NCBI GenBank assembly: GCA_034687125.1 | Contig: JAQGBZ010000166.1 | Span: 62,001-126,000, forward strand | DNA length: 64,000 nucleotides | Origin: Neelides folsomi | Taxonomy: Eukaryota; Arthropoda; Collembola; Neelipleona; Neelidae | Direction of reading: 5' to 3' | In this document: positions 1 to 13,005 of the stretch, piece by piece | Position numbering within the stretch: the stretch's first letter is position 1 | Layout: the number at the start of each line of letters is the position of its first letter | Translations under genes and position numbers: made by a program | Notes under the pieces: generated by a model | Told to the model about the DNA's origin: nothing | What the model saw: only the letters and a program-made list of their open reading frames with translations | The model's database searches: none

Positions 1-3000
1 TTGAGTGGAATTTACACCTTCCGCTCCCCTCTTCGCCCTTCGACTCCCTTTTTAATCCCGCAAATAACTTGGGAAAACCATTGAAGGCTCAGCTAATGGC
101 CAAATAAAAGACTCACATTTCCCATACCCTCTTAATTAAAGGGGGGGAAACAAACGTTTATTTTCACTTATAACCACTTTTAACCTAATCTTCCCAATTC
201 ACATTGATCCGCCTTATGGACAAACTTGGATACCTTCTCTTTTAATACCATCATATCCATACTTATTAATCCTCATGACCTTGCGGTCATGCTTAAGGAG
301 CTACGTTGATATTTAATTCCTATGTTGGTATTCTATCTGAATGTTTTATATTATTTTAATATTTAATTTTGATTAATTAATTTTATTTATTCAACTTGAA
401 ATCTTAACTGCGAATATTTGCAAAAATTTTCTTTATTTAGTAATTATTAGATTTTCAAGATTTTTATATTAATTTTGTCAAACTGTGACGATTCGTTTAT
501 CCATAGGTTCTATACAAGCATAATATTCATAAACTGTGCTTTAATCGTTTTAATTTTCCATCCTTCGACAACCTCGCTCGTCAACTGGATAAAGTAATGG
601 GGGGGGAGGGAGAATTTGCGATAGGAGTCGTAAATTCAAAACCCATGAAGCATGAGAAGTTTGCGGGTTTAGCTTTGAAAGACGCAATTAGTCAAATTAT
701 CTCCAAACATTCCCTATTCTGTTTACCCAACGCATATTTCCCTCCTCGCTCAGCATCTTGCGTCCCTTCCTCACCTCAGAAGAACTCAGAGTTGGGGAAA
801 CTTTACTTTCATCATCGCACGGGATGGTTGAGGAAATCCGAATAATGCACATTCCTTCATTGATTCTTCTCCTCCTTTATCTCCTCCGTCGTTATAAGGG
901 TGGAACTCAATTAAGCCCTCGAAGACGAAGCTCCTCATGAGAGCTCAAAGAAACTCCAAGTGAATTGATTTGTGGTGTAATTGGGCTTCGGGGCATGGAG
1001 GACCAAAACTTCCGTTATACATACACGTCCGTCCCTGTTAGAAAAGTATGTAGGGAGGGAAAGGCAATTACGGACGACACAGAGAGATTAATCGAAAGAT
1101 ATTCTCAAGAGAAATTCCAACTCTTGCCCAATCACCTAATACACTCATAGACTCTTCATTATCATCATTCTCATACTCACAGTCCACAAGTAATAAATAT
1201 ACCCATTTATATCCATAAAGTTAAATAAAGTATATCCGTAAAGTTATCATCATGTTTTCATGTTATTGCTCTTACCCAAATGGACAAATATATTTCAGCT
1301 TTCATCATTCCTGTCAAAACCCAATTCATTGAAGTTTGCAATAAACCTCTAAAATAAGCACCGACATATTTTCCAAGTTCTGACCAATAATAAATAATCT
1401 TATTCAATATTAAAAATACCTCTCTAAAAGAAAAACCGAAGAACACTAAAATTCTACCACATAATGATAATTGTTTAATGATAAATTAATTAAATATTAA
1501 TTAATTTTTTAAGCTTTTTATTTTTTGTTAAATTAAATTTTTGAATTTTTGAAAAACTTATGAGATTTTTGTAGAGATTTGAAGACTTTTGAATGATAAA
1601 TGGTGTTGGAAAAATGTTCTCATTTTGTCAGTTAACTTTTATGAGAGACTAAAGTTAAAAAGATAATGATTGATTATAAAAACTGTGGAATGAACCCTCC
1701 TTCTCCATTAGAGCTTTGGAATGGGGGAAGATCGGAAGAATCTCTATGAGAGTGACAACTCCACTTTCTCCACTGACCAGAATGAATTATGGAACCCCAT
1801 ATGCCGACGGTTTAATGGAAACTTTCGAAACCTTTTGAGAACTCAAGTGGATACACGAAAAGTTCCAAACTCATCCCAAACATATGTATTTTTATATATC
1901 CAAACCAGCAACAGATACTTTCTTACTTTTAAACCATTATTACGTACATGTACAAACTATACATACATGTACATGAATGTATATGAATACAACAATACAA
2001 TATCTCAAAGTATTCGAATAGTCTCAAGAATATTTTTTATATAAAATTCTCTACATTTGTCTTCCTATACATTTTTGTCTATGGTTGAATGAATTTTGCA
2101 TTAGAGTATTTATTTTTTATATTTCAGATCTTTAGTTTATCTAGGGAAGGGAAAAAGGTCCAGTTTAACAAAATGTTTGCCCTTTGCATCTCCCAATATT
2201 TTATGTAAGAGACTGAGGGAGAAATGAATAATATATTTATATATCTAAAGGTATCTCTTTTATCTCTTAAAACTTTGTTTTACCCAAACAAGGAACTATA
2301 AAAAAAAGTTGTTTAGATAGAAAAAACTAAGGATGATACGCAAAAGAATAATATATATGAAAAAGACTTTTCTTTGGGCCTTTTTATAAGAAAAAAACTG
2401 GGGAAGGAAGAGCAAATGCATTTAAACTCCCCGACTTTCCTTTTTTCCTTTTAAACTTCATGTCAAGTTGGCCTTACTAATTTCTTTTGTGCCCTACATC
2501 TTTGACCTTACTTTGTGATCTTGTTTCTGAAGAATCTTGTTTAAATGATAAATTATTCATTATTTTTCATTAAAAATGAACCCTGAATTTGCATATTATT
2601 AACGACCTGGATTCCTATCTTTCATTTCCATTTCAAATAAATAATAAATATGAGCATTTTGTATAATTTAATATCCATATTATTTCCCTATATTATGTAT
2701 CTGCGCCATACTTGAAGTATGAATGTAAATTGAAGGTATTTTAAATAATTTTTAATTGTTAGTGCCCTATGTGCAATTATAATTTAATTAGTTTCAAATT
2801 ACTTTGTGTTTTATTATTAAAGTTTCCAATTAGAGCGATAGAAGTCAAGAATTTGACTAATAATTCATTGATAGATGGTAAAGATATAAAATGTTAGTTA
2901 TATATTACTACTTGTAAGTCTACACATTTGCATAGTGGATAGTTAATTTTGGTAAATTAAGTATTATTTCAACTTTGACTGGCTGATGGCTGTGAGGAAT

Positions 3001-4187
3001 GTTTTGATTTTCCGATAGTGTTAAGGAGAAATGAGTCCTTTAACTTTTAATGTCTTATTTGAATGTAAATCCATGAGGTTGAAGTGGGGTGTAATTGGAT
3101 TCCTCGTCCTCCTTTCCCTGGAATTGGGAATTTGACTCATGATGAGAATTTAAAGAGAGGGAGACGATTACTTTGCAAATGTTTGTAATCGATCCCTCCC
3201 TGAATCTCACCGAGAAATCTTTGAAGAGCTGTGGAATCGAAGGAGATGAAAAGTTTTGAAGTTGAAAGGCGGGCCATGATGGCCAAGTGGCTTCTGTTCA
3301 AGACAAATGAGATTAATTTCCTCCATGACCTTCTCGAGAGGAATAAATAAAACCTGGAGATCTCCCCGTCGCCTTCTTCAAAGCCCCACTTGTAATTACA
3401 AGGGCCACTTCCAACCAGCTCTGCGACAGCACAACCTTTTTATACCCCTATTGACTCTCCGCTCAAAACCTTTCATACTCTCATCAGACCCAATCTATTA
3501 TTTTAACATTGAACAAATGACCGAAAGATCCAAATTTCACTTTTAATACATTTTTGAGGTCCCTGTGAGATGGCTCAATTGGATTTCCTTATATCAAAAA
3601 ACTTATTAAATGCCATACATATCTAATAAATGTAAAATAAATAGGTATATTGAATATTATTCAATAGTAATTATATGTATTAGCTATTACAAATCTGTAT
3701 ATGACGTTAGTAAAATGAGAAATCCTGGAAAAATCTCGTTAACTCACATTTACTAACCTATTGCCCTTGACTCGTTCGGTTAATGATTGAATAATCAATT
3801 TGAAATATAATTATTATATTATAGTAATAATGAATATTATAGTAGTATACAATTATGTAGTGTAGGAAATATTTTCCTTTGATATTTTAAATTTATTACA
3901 TGATTCAATTAATTAATGCTTAATGAATAAATTTTCCATTCATTATATGTTCCTAAAAAACATTTTTAAACACAATTTTTCTAAGAATTAAAGCCAATTA
4001 AAAGTAAATTTAACAAATCTTAAACTTTAAATTACACATAAATGTAATAAATTCTAAGTATTTTATGTCTTTTTTAAACTTAAATAGCAATTGATCACAA
4101 TAGCAATTATATGAAATTATGTGATTTTAACCATTCAATTATTATAAGCAAAAAAAGAAACATCATATAAATATCTTAGTTATCAAG
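1..4187. other. non-coding region with two GC-richer islands
   Basis: I see no convincing gene here. The DNA is AT-rich except for blocks at about 560-1150 and 3040-3550, which are less AT-rich and richer in C/T runs. The open frames inside these blocks lack codon bias, paired splice signals or recognisable domains. They resemble conserved non-coding or regulatory DNA more than exons, but this is inference from composition only. Confidence 0.4.
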
Positions 4188-4980
4188 ATGGAGTTCAACT
4201 TTATCATGTTTTTAATTTTTCTTGTAAATGCAGAAGGACATGAGCATTATAGCAGATTTAAACCTGACAATGAAAGTGAATTTTTAAAAAATTCATTTGT
4301 TGAAGGTTGGAATGCCGAATTCGATGAAGCTCAAAGCCATAAAACAATTGAGGTTACAAATTAAATATTCCACCATTGTTTCGATTAATCTAATTTATTT
4401 TTTAATCTACTTTTAAAAATCTATATTTAAAAATTCGCTGCTTATATTATTTATACTTATAGCTTTAAAAGTAAATCAAATTGTTAAGGTTTAAATATTT
4501 ATATTTTAGTCTCTGAAGAATGTTCCTTGTAATATTGACTCTTATCTGACTGTTCCGACGTTCCCCGAGTTCCCAGGGATCAGTCAATCTTTGACATGCA
4601 AGTACAACGAAACGCTGTTTGCGTGCATTAGCGGGAGATGCACTTGTTATTCCGGCTACATCATTCCCGGAACGAACATTTCATTAGACATGAGCTGGGA
4701 CCGCGCGACGAACAGTTGCAGCTTAATCGGCCTCAATAACGTCTGCTTTTATAAAAATTCCCCAATGGGTCTATCAAGGCAAGAAGTCACATCGAGGACA
4801 TCTGCATGTGCCGATGGCCTTCATTGCTTTCCTTATCAACTAACTCATCATTTAATTAAATACGTTAAGTATTTCATCGACTGGAAAGGATTCCCTGCTG
4901 AGACTCTCCTCGAATACATCGACAACATGGGAACCTGCAGAGAAAATTACATGTTGGATTTTGTTGTTCAAGAAATTTAA
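4188..4980 (+). CDS. small secreted cysteine-rich protein (EB/EGF-like)
   Basis: This is a two-exon gene, 4188-4352 and 4510-4980, joined in phase 0 with a GT donor and a TTTTAG acceptor, giving 211 residues. Exon 1 starts at an ATG followed by a hydrophobic stretch (EFNFIMFLIFLVNA), a likely signal peptide. Exon 2 carries about ten cysteines, with a C-x-C-x3-GY arrangement (CTCYSGY) and a later W-D...C...C spacing. This recalls EB or EGF-like repeats of arthropod secreted proteins, but I cannot assign a named family. A polyadenylation-like AATAAA lies in the AT-rich 3' flank near 5236. The protein is probably extracellular and its function is unknown. The splice model is strong because both exons close in frame to a stop. 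Confidence 0.75.
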
Positions 4981-7900
4981 TATTAAAATAACTACCATGA
5001 ACTAACCATAATTACCAACTATGCACTATACCAGTATCTTGAAATTTTAAAAATATCTAAATGTTTATAAATATCTGAAATTCTATTATGTCTTTAAATA
5101 TCTAAAATCTTTACTAAAATAACCAAGCAAAAAATTAATATTTACCTAAATATCTTAAATATCCTAAAATCTTAATGATGATGATAATAATGTCTTAAAT
5201 AATTTGTAATTTTTATAATAAAAAGAAATTGTATAAAATAAACATCAAGATTCTATTATGTTTTACGGGTTTTATTAAAATGCTTTTATAAATTAGAGAT
5301 ACTTTTTTGGTATGTTTAATGTTAATAAAAAGGGAGTGGTTTGAATTAAGTGGAACTGAGGGCTTTCATCATCTCCGTCGTCTGCGGCCATTGAGTTGAT
5401 TTGCCAAGGCGGAGGAATCCAATTAAGAAGAGGATCCTCTCCATTCAACCCTTCTACTCCCTTTCAATTAACCAAGGGGTTGCGAAAAGGCTAAAAGGTT
5501 GTTAATTGAAATTAATGCGTGAGCCGCCTTTGAATCCCGTTCTCATTTTATTCTCCTCGACTAGGACCCTTTATAATTAACACGTTCGGTCCCAATGATC
5601 GAGACTATCCTGCACCACCTAATTCAAATTTATTTTCCAAAGGGAGAAATCCAGTAATTCAACTCGAGCTTTAAATCTTTATTTCCTTCAATCCACACAT
5701 TATGCTAAAATTCTTCAAATCAAGATGAAAAGTCTGGAATTAATTCACAAAGATTTATTCATTCCTCTCACGACTTTCCCTGCTATTTAATAAAGAAGAT
5801 CGAGCTGTAATTATTTTATTATCAACTTCCCCATCTTTCCTTAAAATTATTTTGTATCACGGAACGATTTGTCAAACTGATTCATTTTGACTAAAATTTA
5901 AGATTTAAGATGGGAATGATAAGATCAGAATTAACGAAGATTCTCATTGAAACTCTTTTTGTCAATTTTAAAAACATTGGAGTTTTGTAATTCATGAGGA
6001 TGTAAATTAAATAGAGGGACGGAGAATTTCTATTTTGTTTTATTTAAGCACCATCAATAAACTGAGAAGGAATGTTTACTTTATGAAGGAGAACTCTCGA
6101 ATGATTCAAAGGGTTCAATAAGTCATAAACCATAATATTTATCTTCATCTTTCCCTAAAATTGCGGAGAATAAAAGGGGAATTTCTTCCTCTGCTTTCCC
6201 TTTGTCCTCTTTTCCCCTTTTATGTCGTTCCCATGTGGGGAACCGCTGAGACTCTTCAAGGATGACTTGAGCAAAACTTCCTCACATGATCAATCTTTTC
6301 ATACAAATGAGAATTTCTTCCTTCAATACGTCCAAAATCATTTCAACTGGACTTGTAATATAAATTGTATATAAAATAAATGTAATCTAAAAACGACCAA
6401 TCCCTTATACATAAATCCTCCAATCTAACATTATAAATATATACAGACTACAACAATACTACCAAAGCCATTTATATATTAAATCCATAATATTTATAAA
6501 AAAGACTACATAAAAACTAAAAGTTATATTTAAAATAATAAGATCAAAGTCTTTATCATAATAAATATTACCATATATATAATATTGTATGATATTTATT
6601 TTATATGTAAATATCTGTAGTTTACAATTTATTTTAAGTAGCATATTCATGTAGAATTCTTGGAAAATAAAACAGAGACTTGAACAGAAAGAAAAGTTGA
6701 GTCAGCAATAAATGGAAATATTGTAAAGATATGAGAAGAAATAGACTTATAAGAAAAGCTCTTTAATATAAATAGCATTTTGTAAGCAAGTAAAAGATTC
6801 TTATCAAATATAAATAATAAATAATGATCAACTCTCAATGCTTGTCTCAATATCAAAATCCAATTCAAAAGAACCCTTTAAGTTTGATCGTATAAGACAA
6901 CATAGATTTCATGACATCTTGACTAATTTATTTTATTCGCCATATTAAAACAACATAAAACATTCCCCTTATACATACTATTCCCCATATACTACCTATC
7001 AGTATAAGGGCTTTTCACTCCTATATACGCTCCGATCTACAATACAAGTTTATCCTTTTTTACATAGTTTGGTTATTTATTTATTCTAATTTCATGTCAG
7101 ATTTATGAAATATTCAGCCTGGAGCTATTGGGGATTTGAAAATGTTAAGTCCACAAAAAGGCCAAACTGACGATTAGGAATAAATCCCATCTTGTATTAT
7201 TCCTTTATTGTAGCTTATTGACTATTTGTGTTGGTCTAACTAGAAATTGCGGTTTTTGTAGCTGGGCGGTCAAAGGGGAAGTTGTGGGTGTAGTTGAAAT
7301 TTGGTGGGAGAGTCCGAGAGTGTTCTTTGTATTTCCGGTGGGAAATGAAAAGGATAGTGATTGCAGGCCTCGGGAGTCTTTTTGGGTGTGGAGTTCAAGG
7401 ATTCTCCCCCTCCCCACTTCGTCCCAATTTCGGAGCTCAAAGGACCCACTCCTTTGTTTATTCTCCTCTTCTCCACATGATTTTTTTTAATAAACTCAGC
7501 TTTCTTACTCTCTCACACACACAGTCACACACAGTCACACACAGGGAAGGGCTGAAACGATCGGAGCGGAACGAGTTGGGCACTCAAAGGCACTCGGCGA
7601 AAGCAACGCGGATCCTTCACCTGACTAAATTCCCTTTCATTTTCTTCTCCTTCAAGAAATCTTTGGAAGAAGTCAGGGACCGAGATCTAAAGAAATATTT
7701 TTTAAATATATAAACTCACAATACTGCTCACTACACAACTTTTAATCATATAGGTAGTTATAAACGACTTGACTCCATTTGATAGAAACTCATTTCATTT
7801 AAAGTCAGAGTATGATTTATGAGAACCTCATATTTATTCTTTCTCTATTAAACTTACACACGAACCTATACATTTCTTACTCTATATTTTCTATTTGTAT

Positions 7901-8940
7901 TTAATATACAAAAATATATAGTTGAAATTTTCAATTAAATATATCAATAATATTTATCCAGTTTAGCATAGCACATGGCTAAATACTGAATATATGACTT
8001 GTATAGCCAAAGAGTTTATTGATTCCTGTTAAAATAAAATGTAATATTTTAAAAGCAGACATTTTTCTTTTACGATTCATTCCAAAGTCATCAATAGGCG
8101 TTGAAAGCAATAAGTAAACATTTTTAACGCAAGGAAAGTTTTAAAGAAACTTTCTCGCCCATCTATGCGAATTTGGAAAAGTTTGAGTGAGGTTGTTTGT
8201 ATAGGACGTCCCAAGCCGGTGTTTATTATCAACCTTTTCTTTTCTCTTTAAGTTGAGAATAAGGGAAGGAGTGGAGGTGGAGTGAATAATAAACTTTTAA
8301 TTTTCCACAACCAGAGAACTCATATATCCCATGCATGCACATTGCATCTATAATATCAAACAGAGCAGCGGAGTGTGTCTCTGTTGGGAAATTTAATTAA
8401 TTTCTCATCAGCCTTCTGAGTGCGAGTGGCCGTAAAAAGTCCCCTTGCTCTCATTTTGACGTGTGGGAAATGTCAAAGAGGCGGAAACTTTTAATTGAAT
8501 TTTTTGGGAACTCTGGAATTGGCCCTCATGGGAAAATAACCAACTGACGATGACAATAATATTGGAAAAGTGGATAATAATTCCAATGGTCACCGCATAT
8601 AAAAGGACGTGGACGGAGTCGTAGTTATAAGAGACAGGTTCCTTATATGGATGTGCTAAAAAAAGTATTAGGAGAGCAATGTGTATCGAAACGATCATTT
8701 TACCTAAAAACCGTATTGATCAACTTTGAAGCTGGACGTGAGGAAAAAGGAGACAAACATCAAAATTCTCCCACGATCTCTCTTCGTGCATCAATGAACA
8801 TGCCAACGTCCAGATCAGTCTCAAATTTCTAACCAACCGGACAAGTTTATAAATGCATTTATTAATTTATTTGTGGGAAAGAACAATAATGAAATGGAAA
8901 GTAAGCCAGAAACCATTCTATGTTGGAAATGACAATGATT
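4981..8940. other. non-coding region with GC-richer islands
   Basis: There is no supported gene. GC-richer islands occur near 5330-5660, 6150-6330, 7200-7690 and 8100-8830, separated by very AT-rich DNA. Several open frames of 60-139 codons fall in the islands, but they overlap one another on both strands and show no domain or splice context. The spacing of islands in AT-rich DNA is what one expects of regulatory elements in a large intergenic space or intron. That reading is inference. Confidence 0.4.
7511..7544. repeat. CACACAGT short tandem repeat
   Basis: Three or so imperfect units of CACACACAGT lie directly before a GC-richer stretch. It is a simple-sequence tract and has no spacer structure. 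Confidence 0.7.
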
Positions 8941-9158
8941 GACATATGAAATAAAAATCACAAAACATTTAATTGATATTTTAGACACAATAAAATTGAT
9001 TAATTTTTATTTCTACATATTAAAATAAGTACAAATACTATATTATAATTTTAACATTAATGTAAATTATTTTAAATGACACATATTTGTACTTTTGTAT
9101 TTGTAGATAATCACTTATCACATTAAGGTTTCTACCAACTAAAGATATACATATTACC

Positions 9159-9205
9159 TATATATATATATATATATTATATATAATATATATTTATTAT
9201 AATAT
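9159..9205. repeat. AT dinucleotide microsatellite
   Basis: An almost pure (TA)n run that decays into TTA/ATA units. It lies inside the 3' flank of a degraded receptor copy. Confidence 0.85.
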
Positions 9206-9329
9206 ATAATTTTTGGATCTATAAAAACAAAATTTTTATTGGGAAAGTTTTTTAATTAATTACCAAACTATTCAATATTGATTAGTTGTTATCAGCTTTT
9301 ATTCAATGAGTTTTAATTAAATTCAGGTG

Positions 9330-9955
9330 TAAAAATTTCAATGATGTTAATAACATATTCAATTATCAAATTTATAATTACGATAAATGTTTTGCGACGA
9401 TAGATTAAAAAAGGCCCTGTCCAAATTTGCAATACTTTTTCAGCACGTAAAACTTTTTCCTCTTCCGATGTTTTGGCTAAAGGATGGATTTCTATAGATC
9501 TGATTGATAATTACAATTTTTATCATATGAATTATCATAGGTAAAATGTAAAAATATAAAACATGTTACGTGACCTAGGGTGACATTATGATTCTTTTTT
9601 AATTCTTTGAATAAAAATCTACAATTAATTTGTGCATTTTTTATGAATATTGTATAAAAAGTCTCCAGGATCCTATTATTTTTAACTTAAAGGGGTTAGA
9701 TTTAAAAAAAGGTATAGAGAACTTAAGCTAGTAGGGGGACAATAACGGCATGGTGTGCAGACAATAACTAATAAGTATCTTTCCATCAAAGTATCTTTCT
9801 TTTTTAAATAAACAATCGTATAAAGAAAGATACTTAACTTATGGGCCCACCTTGTACATTAATATGTTGTAAAATATCAAAATATATAATTTAAATATGT
9901 GTTATGGAATTTTAGATTTCAAGTGGATAAATGAAGAAATATAGCCGTAAGTAAT
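9330..9955 (-). pseudogene. degraded chemoreceptor copy (fragments of exons 2 and 3)
   Basis: Two pieces of a minus-strand receptor survive in the correct order. The stretch 9340-9485 closely matches the last-exon 3' end of the receptor at 11705-13005 (compare 11725-11870). It still reads LAKTSEEEKVLRAEK, then IWTGPFLIYRRKTF. The stretch 9905-9955 matches the end of exon 2 of the receptor at 14448-15740 (compare 15005-15050). The first exon, most of exon 2 and the 5' half of exon 3 are missing. The homology continues into the 3' flank (about 9245-9340 against 11620-11720), so this was a genomic duplication and not a retrocopy. Confidence 0.75.
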
Positions 9956-10201
9956 AATTAATATTTAAGACACAATGAAATTGATTAATTTTTCTTATAC
10001 TCTATACATAAAATTAAATATTAAAATAAGTTTAAGTTTTAGTTAAACAGGTAGTATGAATAGTAAGTACATTTGGTAAATGTGAATTATTTAAAATTTC
10101 ATTATTAAATTGCTCATGTTTGTACTTTGAATAATATGAAGATTTTTACCAACTAAAGATATATTATATGTAACATATTTTTTAATATTGCATTGATGTA
10201 T

Positions 10202-11523
10202 TTACGATTTGTATACTACAATGATTGTAATAACATTGTTTACTATAAAATCAAAGCAAGGAAGAAAAGATTGATTTCTGTAAATAAAAAAATTTCCAGC
10301 GGAAACTCCTAAACATTTTTGTGCTTTTAATAATTTTTTCTCTTCATTAGTTTTTGCCATTTTCTCAAACTTTTCAATTAATAAATTTGACTCATTGAAA
10401 ACTTGTCCCGCGAGATTACAAAATAAATACAAAGTAATACTCATTGAGACAGCTATGCTTAGAATTGAAATGAGAATAAATGTAAAAAATTTATTATAAT
10501 ACATGATTAATACAGCCATACTAAAAATGATATTTACAAGACCTATGCCAATACTTGCACAAGTTATAATAATGAAAAAAGGTTTTCTTGATAATTCAAA
10601 AGAAAAGCGGATCAAAATGTAGAATTGAATTCCTTTATGAACATAAATAATTTAATTCCTGTAAATAGAGTAAGTTAAAATATAATTATTAAAATTTTAA
10701 TTATTAGATAATGTTATAAATATAAACATCTTTTCTTACCTAATTTCTCTCACCTAATGAATAAAAGTAGTAAAGTTAGCATATGCAATCAACACGTAAA
10801 AATATGCAAGTGCCCATTGGGAGCCAATTTCCAATGTTTCAAATAAAGCAAAAATTATTCTTCCAGTTAAATTGGATCCGATGTAATAAATGTATAAATT
10901 ATATTGCGATTTATCATCATGTATAAAATAAAAAAATAATAGAGGTGTAAATAAAAGTGGAATGAGTATTAGATCTTTATACAATATTTCATTTAGCCTT
11001 TGTTTGATTATAATTGGGAATTGTTTGCCTATAATAATAAATAATTCTCAATGGTTTTTCAATACATTAGTTCAAATTTTTCAATAAATATTTTATAATA
11101 TTGTAAAGCTGAAAATAATACTTACAAATACAGCTTATGTGGTGATTATAATATTTAATAAACTTACGAAATAATTGAGTTATATATAAAACTGGGTTAA
11201 TTTGTTCTTTTATTTCTTTTTTATAATAATAGGTATTGAAAATAAAAATAATGTATGTAAAGTGCATAAAAACCAAAAACATTTCCATCCCAAAATATCA
11301 TTTCTGAAGTTTGATTGAAGAAAATGAAGTAGAAAAAATGAAAAATATACAAAGATTTATGTACTAGGAAAAGGAACACTGAAACGTAGAAAATCATATT
11401 TTGTATTTTAGAATCATTTAATGATATCAAATTATCATTTTTAAAGATAAATGGAAAAACACAAAGAACTGAGTAAAAATTAATAAATTTTTTATAATAT
11501 TTTTCACTTTTATTAGACAGCAT
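10202..11523 (-). pseudogene. chemoreceptor-like 7-TM pseudogene (third array copy)
   Basis: The three-exon plan of its neighbours is kept: exon 1 11168-11523, exon 2 10740-11028, exon 3 10202-10658, with conserved GT and AG sites and phases. Three lesions break the frame. First, exon 1 shifts by +1 at a TTTTGGG run (about 11294); the frame before it ends in ...NQTSEM and the frame after it resumes as MEMFLVFMHF, matching the neighbour's GMEILLVILY. Second, near the end of exon 2 the conserved Trp (FIHW or YIYW in the sisters) is TAG. Third, exon 3 begins AAT TAA where the intact sister has AAT AAA. The long open C-terminal part (137 codons) suggests fairly recent loss. Confidence 0.8.
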
Positions 11524-11704
11524 TTTTATTAAATGAAATGAAAAACAATATTATTTAATATAAAAACTTATACTAAAGTGATCGATATAACTTTTAGATT
11601 TATAAATACAATATTATTATTGTGGAAATTTTTTAATTAATTACCATGCTATTCAATATCGATTTAGTTGTTATCAGCTTTTATTCAATGGGTTTTAATT
11701 AAAG

Positions 11705-13005
11705 TCAGGTGTAATAAAATACAATAATGTTAATAACATTTTCAATTATCAAATTTATAATTATGATAAATGTTTTGCGACGATAGATAAAAAACGGCCC
11801 CGCCCAAATTTGCAATACTTTTTCAGCACGTAAAGCTTTTTTCTCTTGAGATGTTTTGGCTAAAAGTTTGAATTTTTTGAGCAAAAATTCCGAATCCTCC
11901 AAAATTTGACCCGTAAGATGACAAACGAAAAAAAGAACGAAAAATAGGGATACAATTAAAACAAAAATAGTAATTAGGGTCAAAGTTGAAAACACATCAG
12001 AATAAATAATTAAAACAGAAATGAGAAGAATGAGAGTAAAAACTACGCCAATTCCTATACCAAAAGAAGACATCACATACATCAATGGCTTTTTTGCATA
12101 ATTTAAAGAAATGTAAATCAACCTGTATAACCGAATCCCTTCATTTACGTTAGTGATTTTATCCCTAAATATTATGTACACTTTTTAAAATCATTAAATA
12201 ATCTTAAAACATTATCTATACAATAATTTAATATTAGACCTAATTTCTCCAACCCAGTAAATGTAAGATGTTATATGGCCATAAACCATCAAGGTGTGAT
12301 AATGAATGTTAATCCAATAACTAGCGAATCCAAATGCTTCAAACATTGCAAAAATTATTCTGCCGAGTAAATCAGACCCAATATAATAAACATATAAATT
12401 ATATTGTAATTTACTTCTCAGAAAATAGATAAATAAAGCCGGTGTTAACAAAAGAGGAAAAATTTTTAATTGGGTATAAATAAATTCATGTAATTTTTGC
12501 TCGATACGTCCAGGAAAATATTTACCTTGTAATTACAGATAGAATATGAAATAAATAGAATATTAAATACTAATATCTACTACAATAAAATATGTTATCA
12601 TTATCATCATTAAAAATTATCTCAATAAAATTGTATCCTTTCATTACCAAAGAATTCGTTCATGTTCAACACAGCAGCATTAACTTGAAGCAATTCGGTT
12701 TTAAAATGAATAAAATTAATTATTATCACATTGTAAGTTGCATACATGATGAGAATTATTACTTCCATTCCAAATTTTCTTTCTTCACTAGGCGTGATTG
12801 AAATGATATAACAATAGTGAACAATGTATAAAAATTTATGAATTACGGTTGAAATAATTAACGTGTAAAAAATAGTTTTATGCAAATTGGATTCATTTAA
12901 AGAAATATTTGAATTAGGATTTTTAAAACTATATGGTAATATGAAAATAGCTGAATAAAGATTTATGAAGCTTATATAAATTTTTTTGCTATTTTTGCTT
13001 ATCAT
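11705..13005 (-). CDS. seven-transmembrane chemoreceptor-like protein (gustatory-receptor type)
   Basis: Three exons: 12648-13005, 12240-12525 and 11705-12164, phases 1 and 2, 367 residues. Exons 1 and 2 have exactly the same lengths (358 and 286) as the receptor at 14448-15740. The protein has six to eight hydrophobic helices, few charged residues between them, and no signal peptide. It starts with ...INLYSAIFILPYSFK, like the N-terminal region of arthropod gustatory receptors. It ends in a last helix preceded by FFIYRRKTF, the position where that superfamily usually has a loosely conserved final TM motif. The family is therefore probably an insect-type ligand-gated ion-channel chemoreceptor at the plasma membrane of sensory cells. 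A lineage-specific 7-TM family is the alternative. Ligand unknown. Confidence 0.65.

Larger units (their letters stand above)
8975..10175. repeat. duplicated non-coding block (two diverged copies)
   Basis: The segment around 8975-9150 is matched by 9955-10170. Shared strings include GACACAAT(A/G)AAATTGATTAA and ACCAACTAAAGATATA, in the same order and orientation. In both places the block lies downstream, in the minus-strand sense, of chemoreceptor coding remnants. This marks an old tandem duplication of a receptor plus its 3' flank. Confidence 0.65.

Noticed and set aside
597-1150. overlapping frames in the first GC-richer island
   Set aside because: Three different short frames overlap, none with coding bias, splice pair or homology.
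1721-2044. 107-codon plus-strand frame
   Set aside because: Low-complexity Tyr/Asn-rich end typical of AT-rich chance frames; no context.
7511-7544. possible CRISPR-like repeat
   Set aside because: The units are contiguous with no spacers and are a simple microsatellite. The genome is eukaryotic.
7294-7713. 139-codon plus-strand frame
   Set aside because: It overlaps other frames on both strands and contains a CACACAGT simple repeat. It has no splice sites or domain.
8408-8698. 96-codon minus-strand hydrophobic frame
   Set aside because: No family resemblance, and an overlapping plus-strand frame is equally open. It lies in a GC-richer non-coding island.
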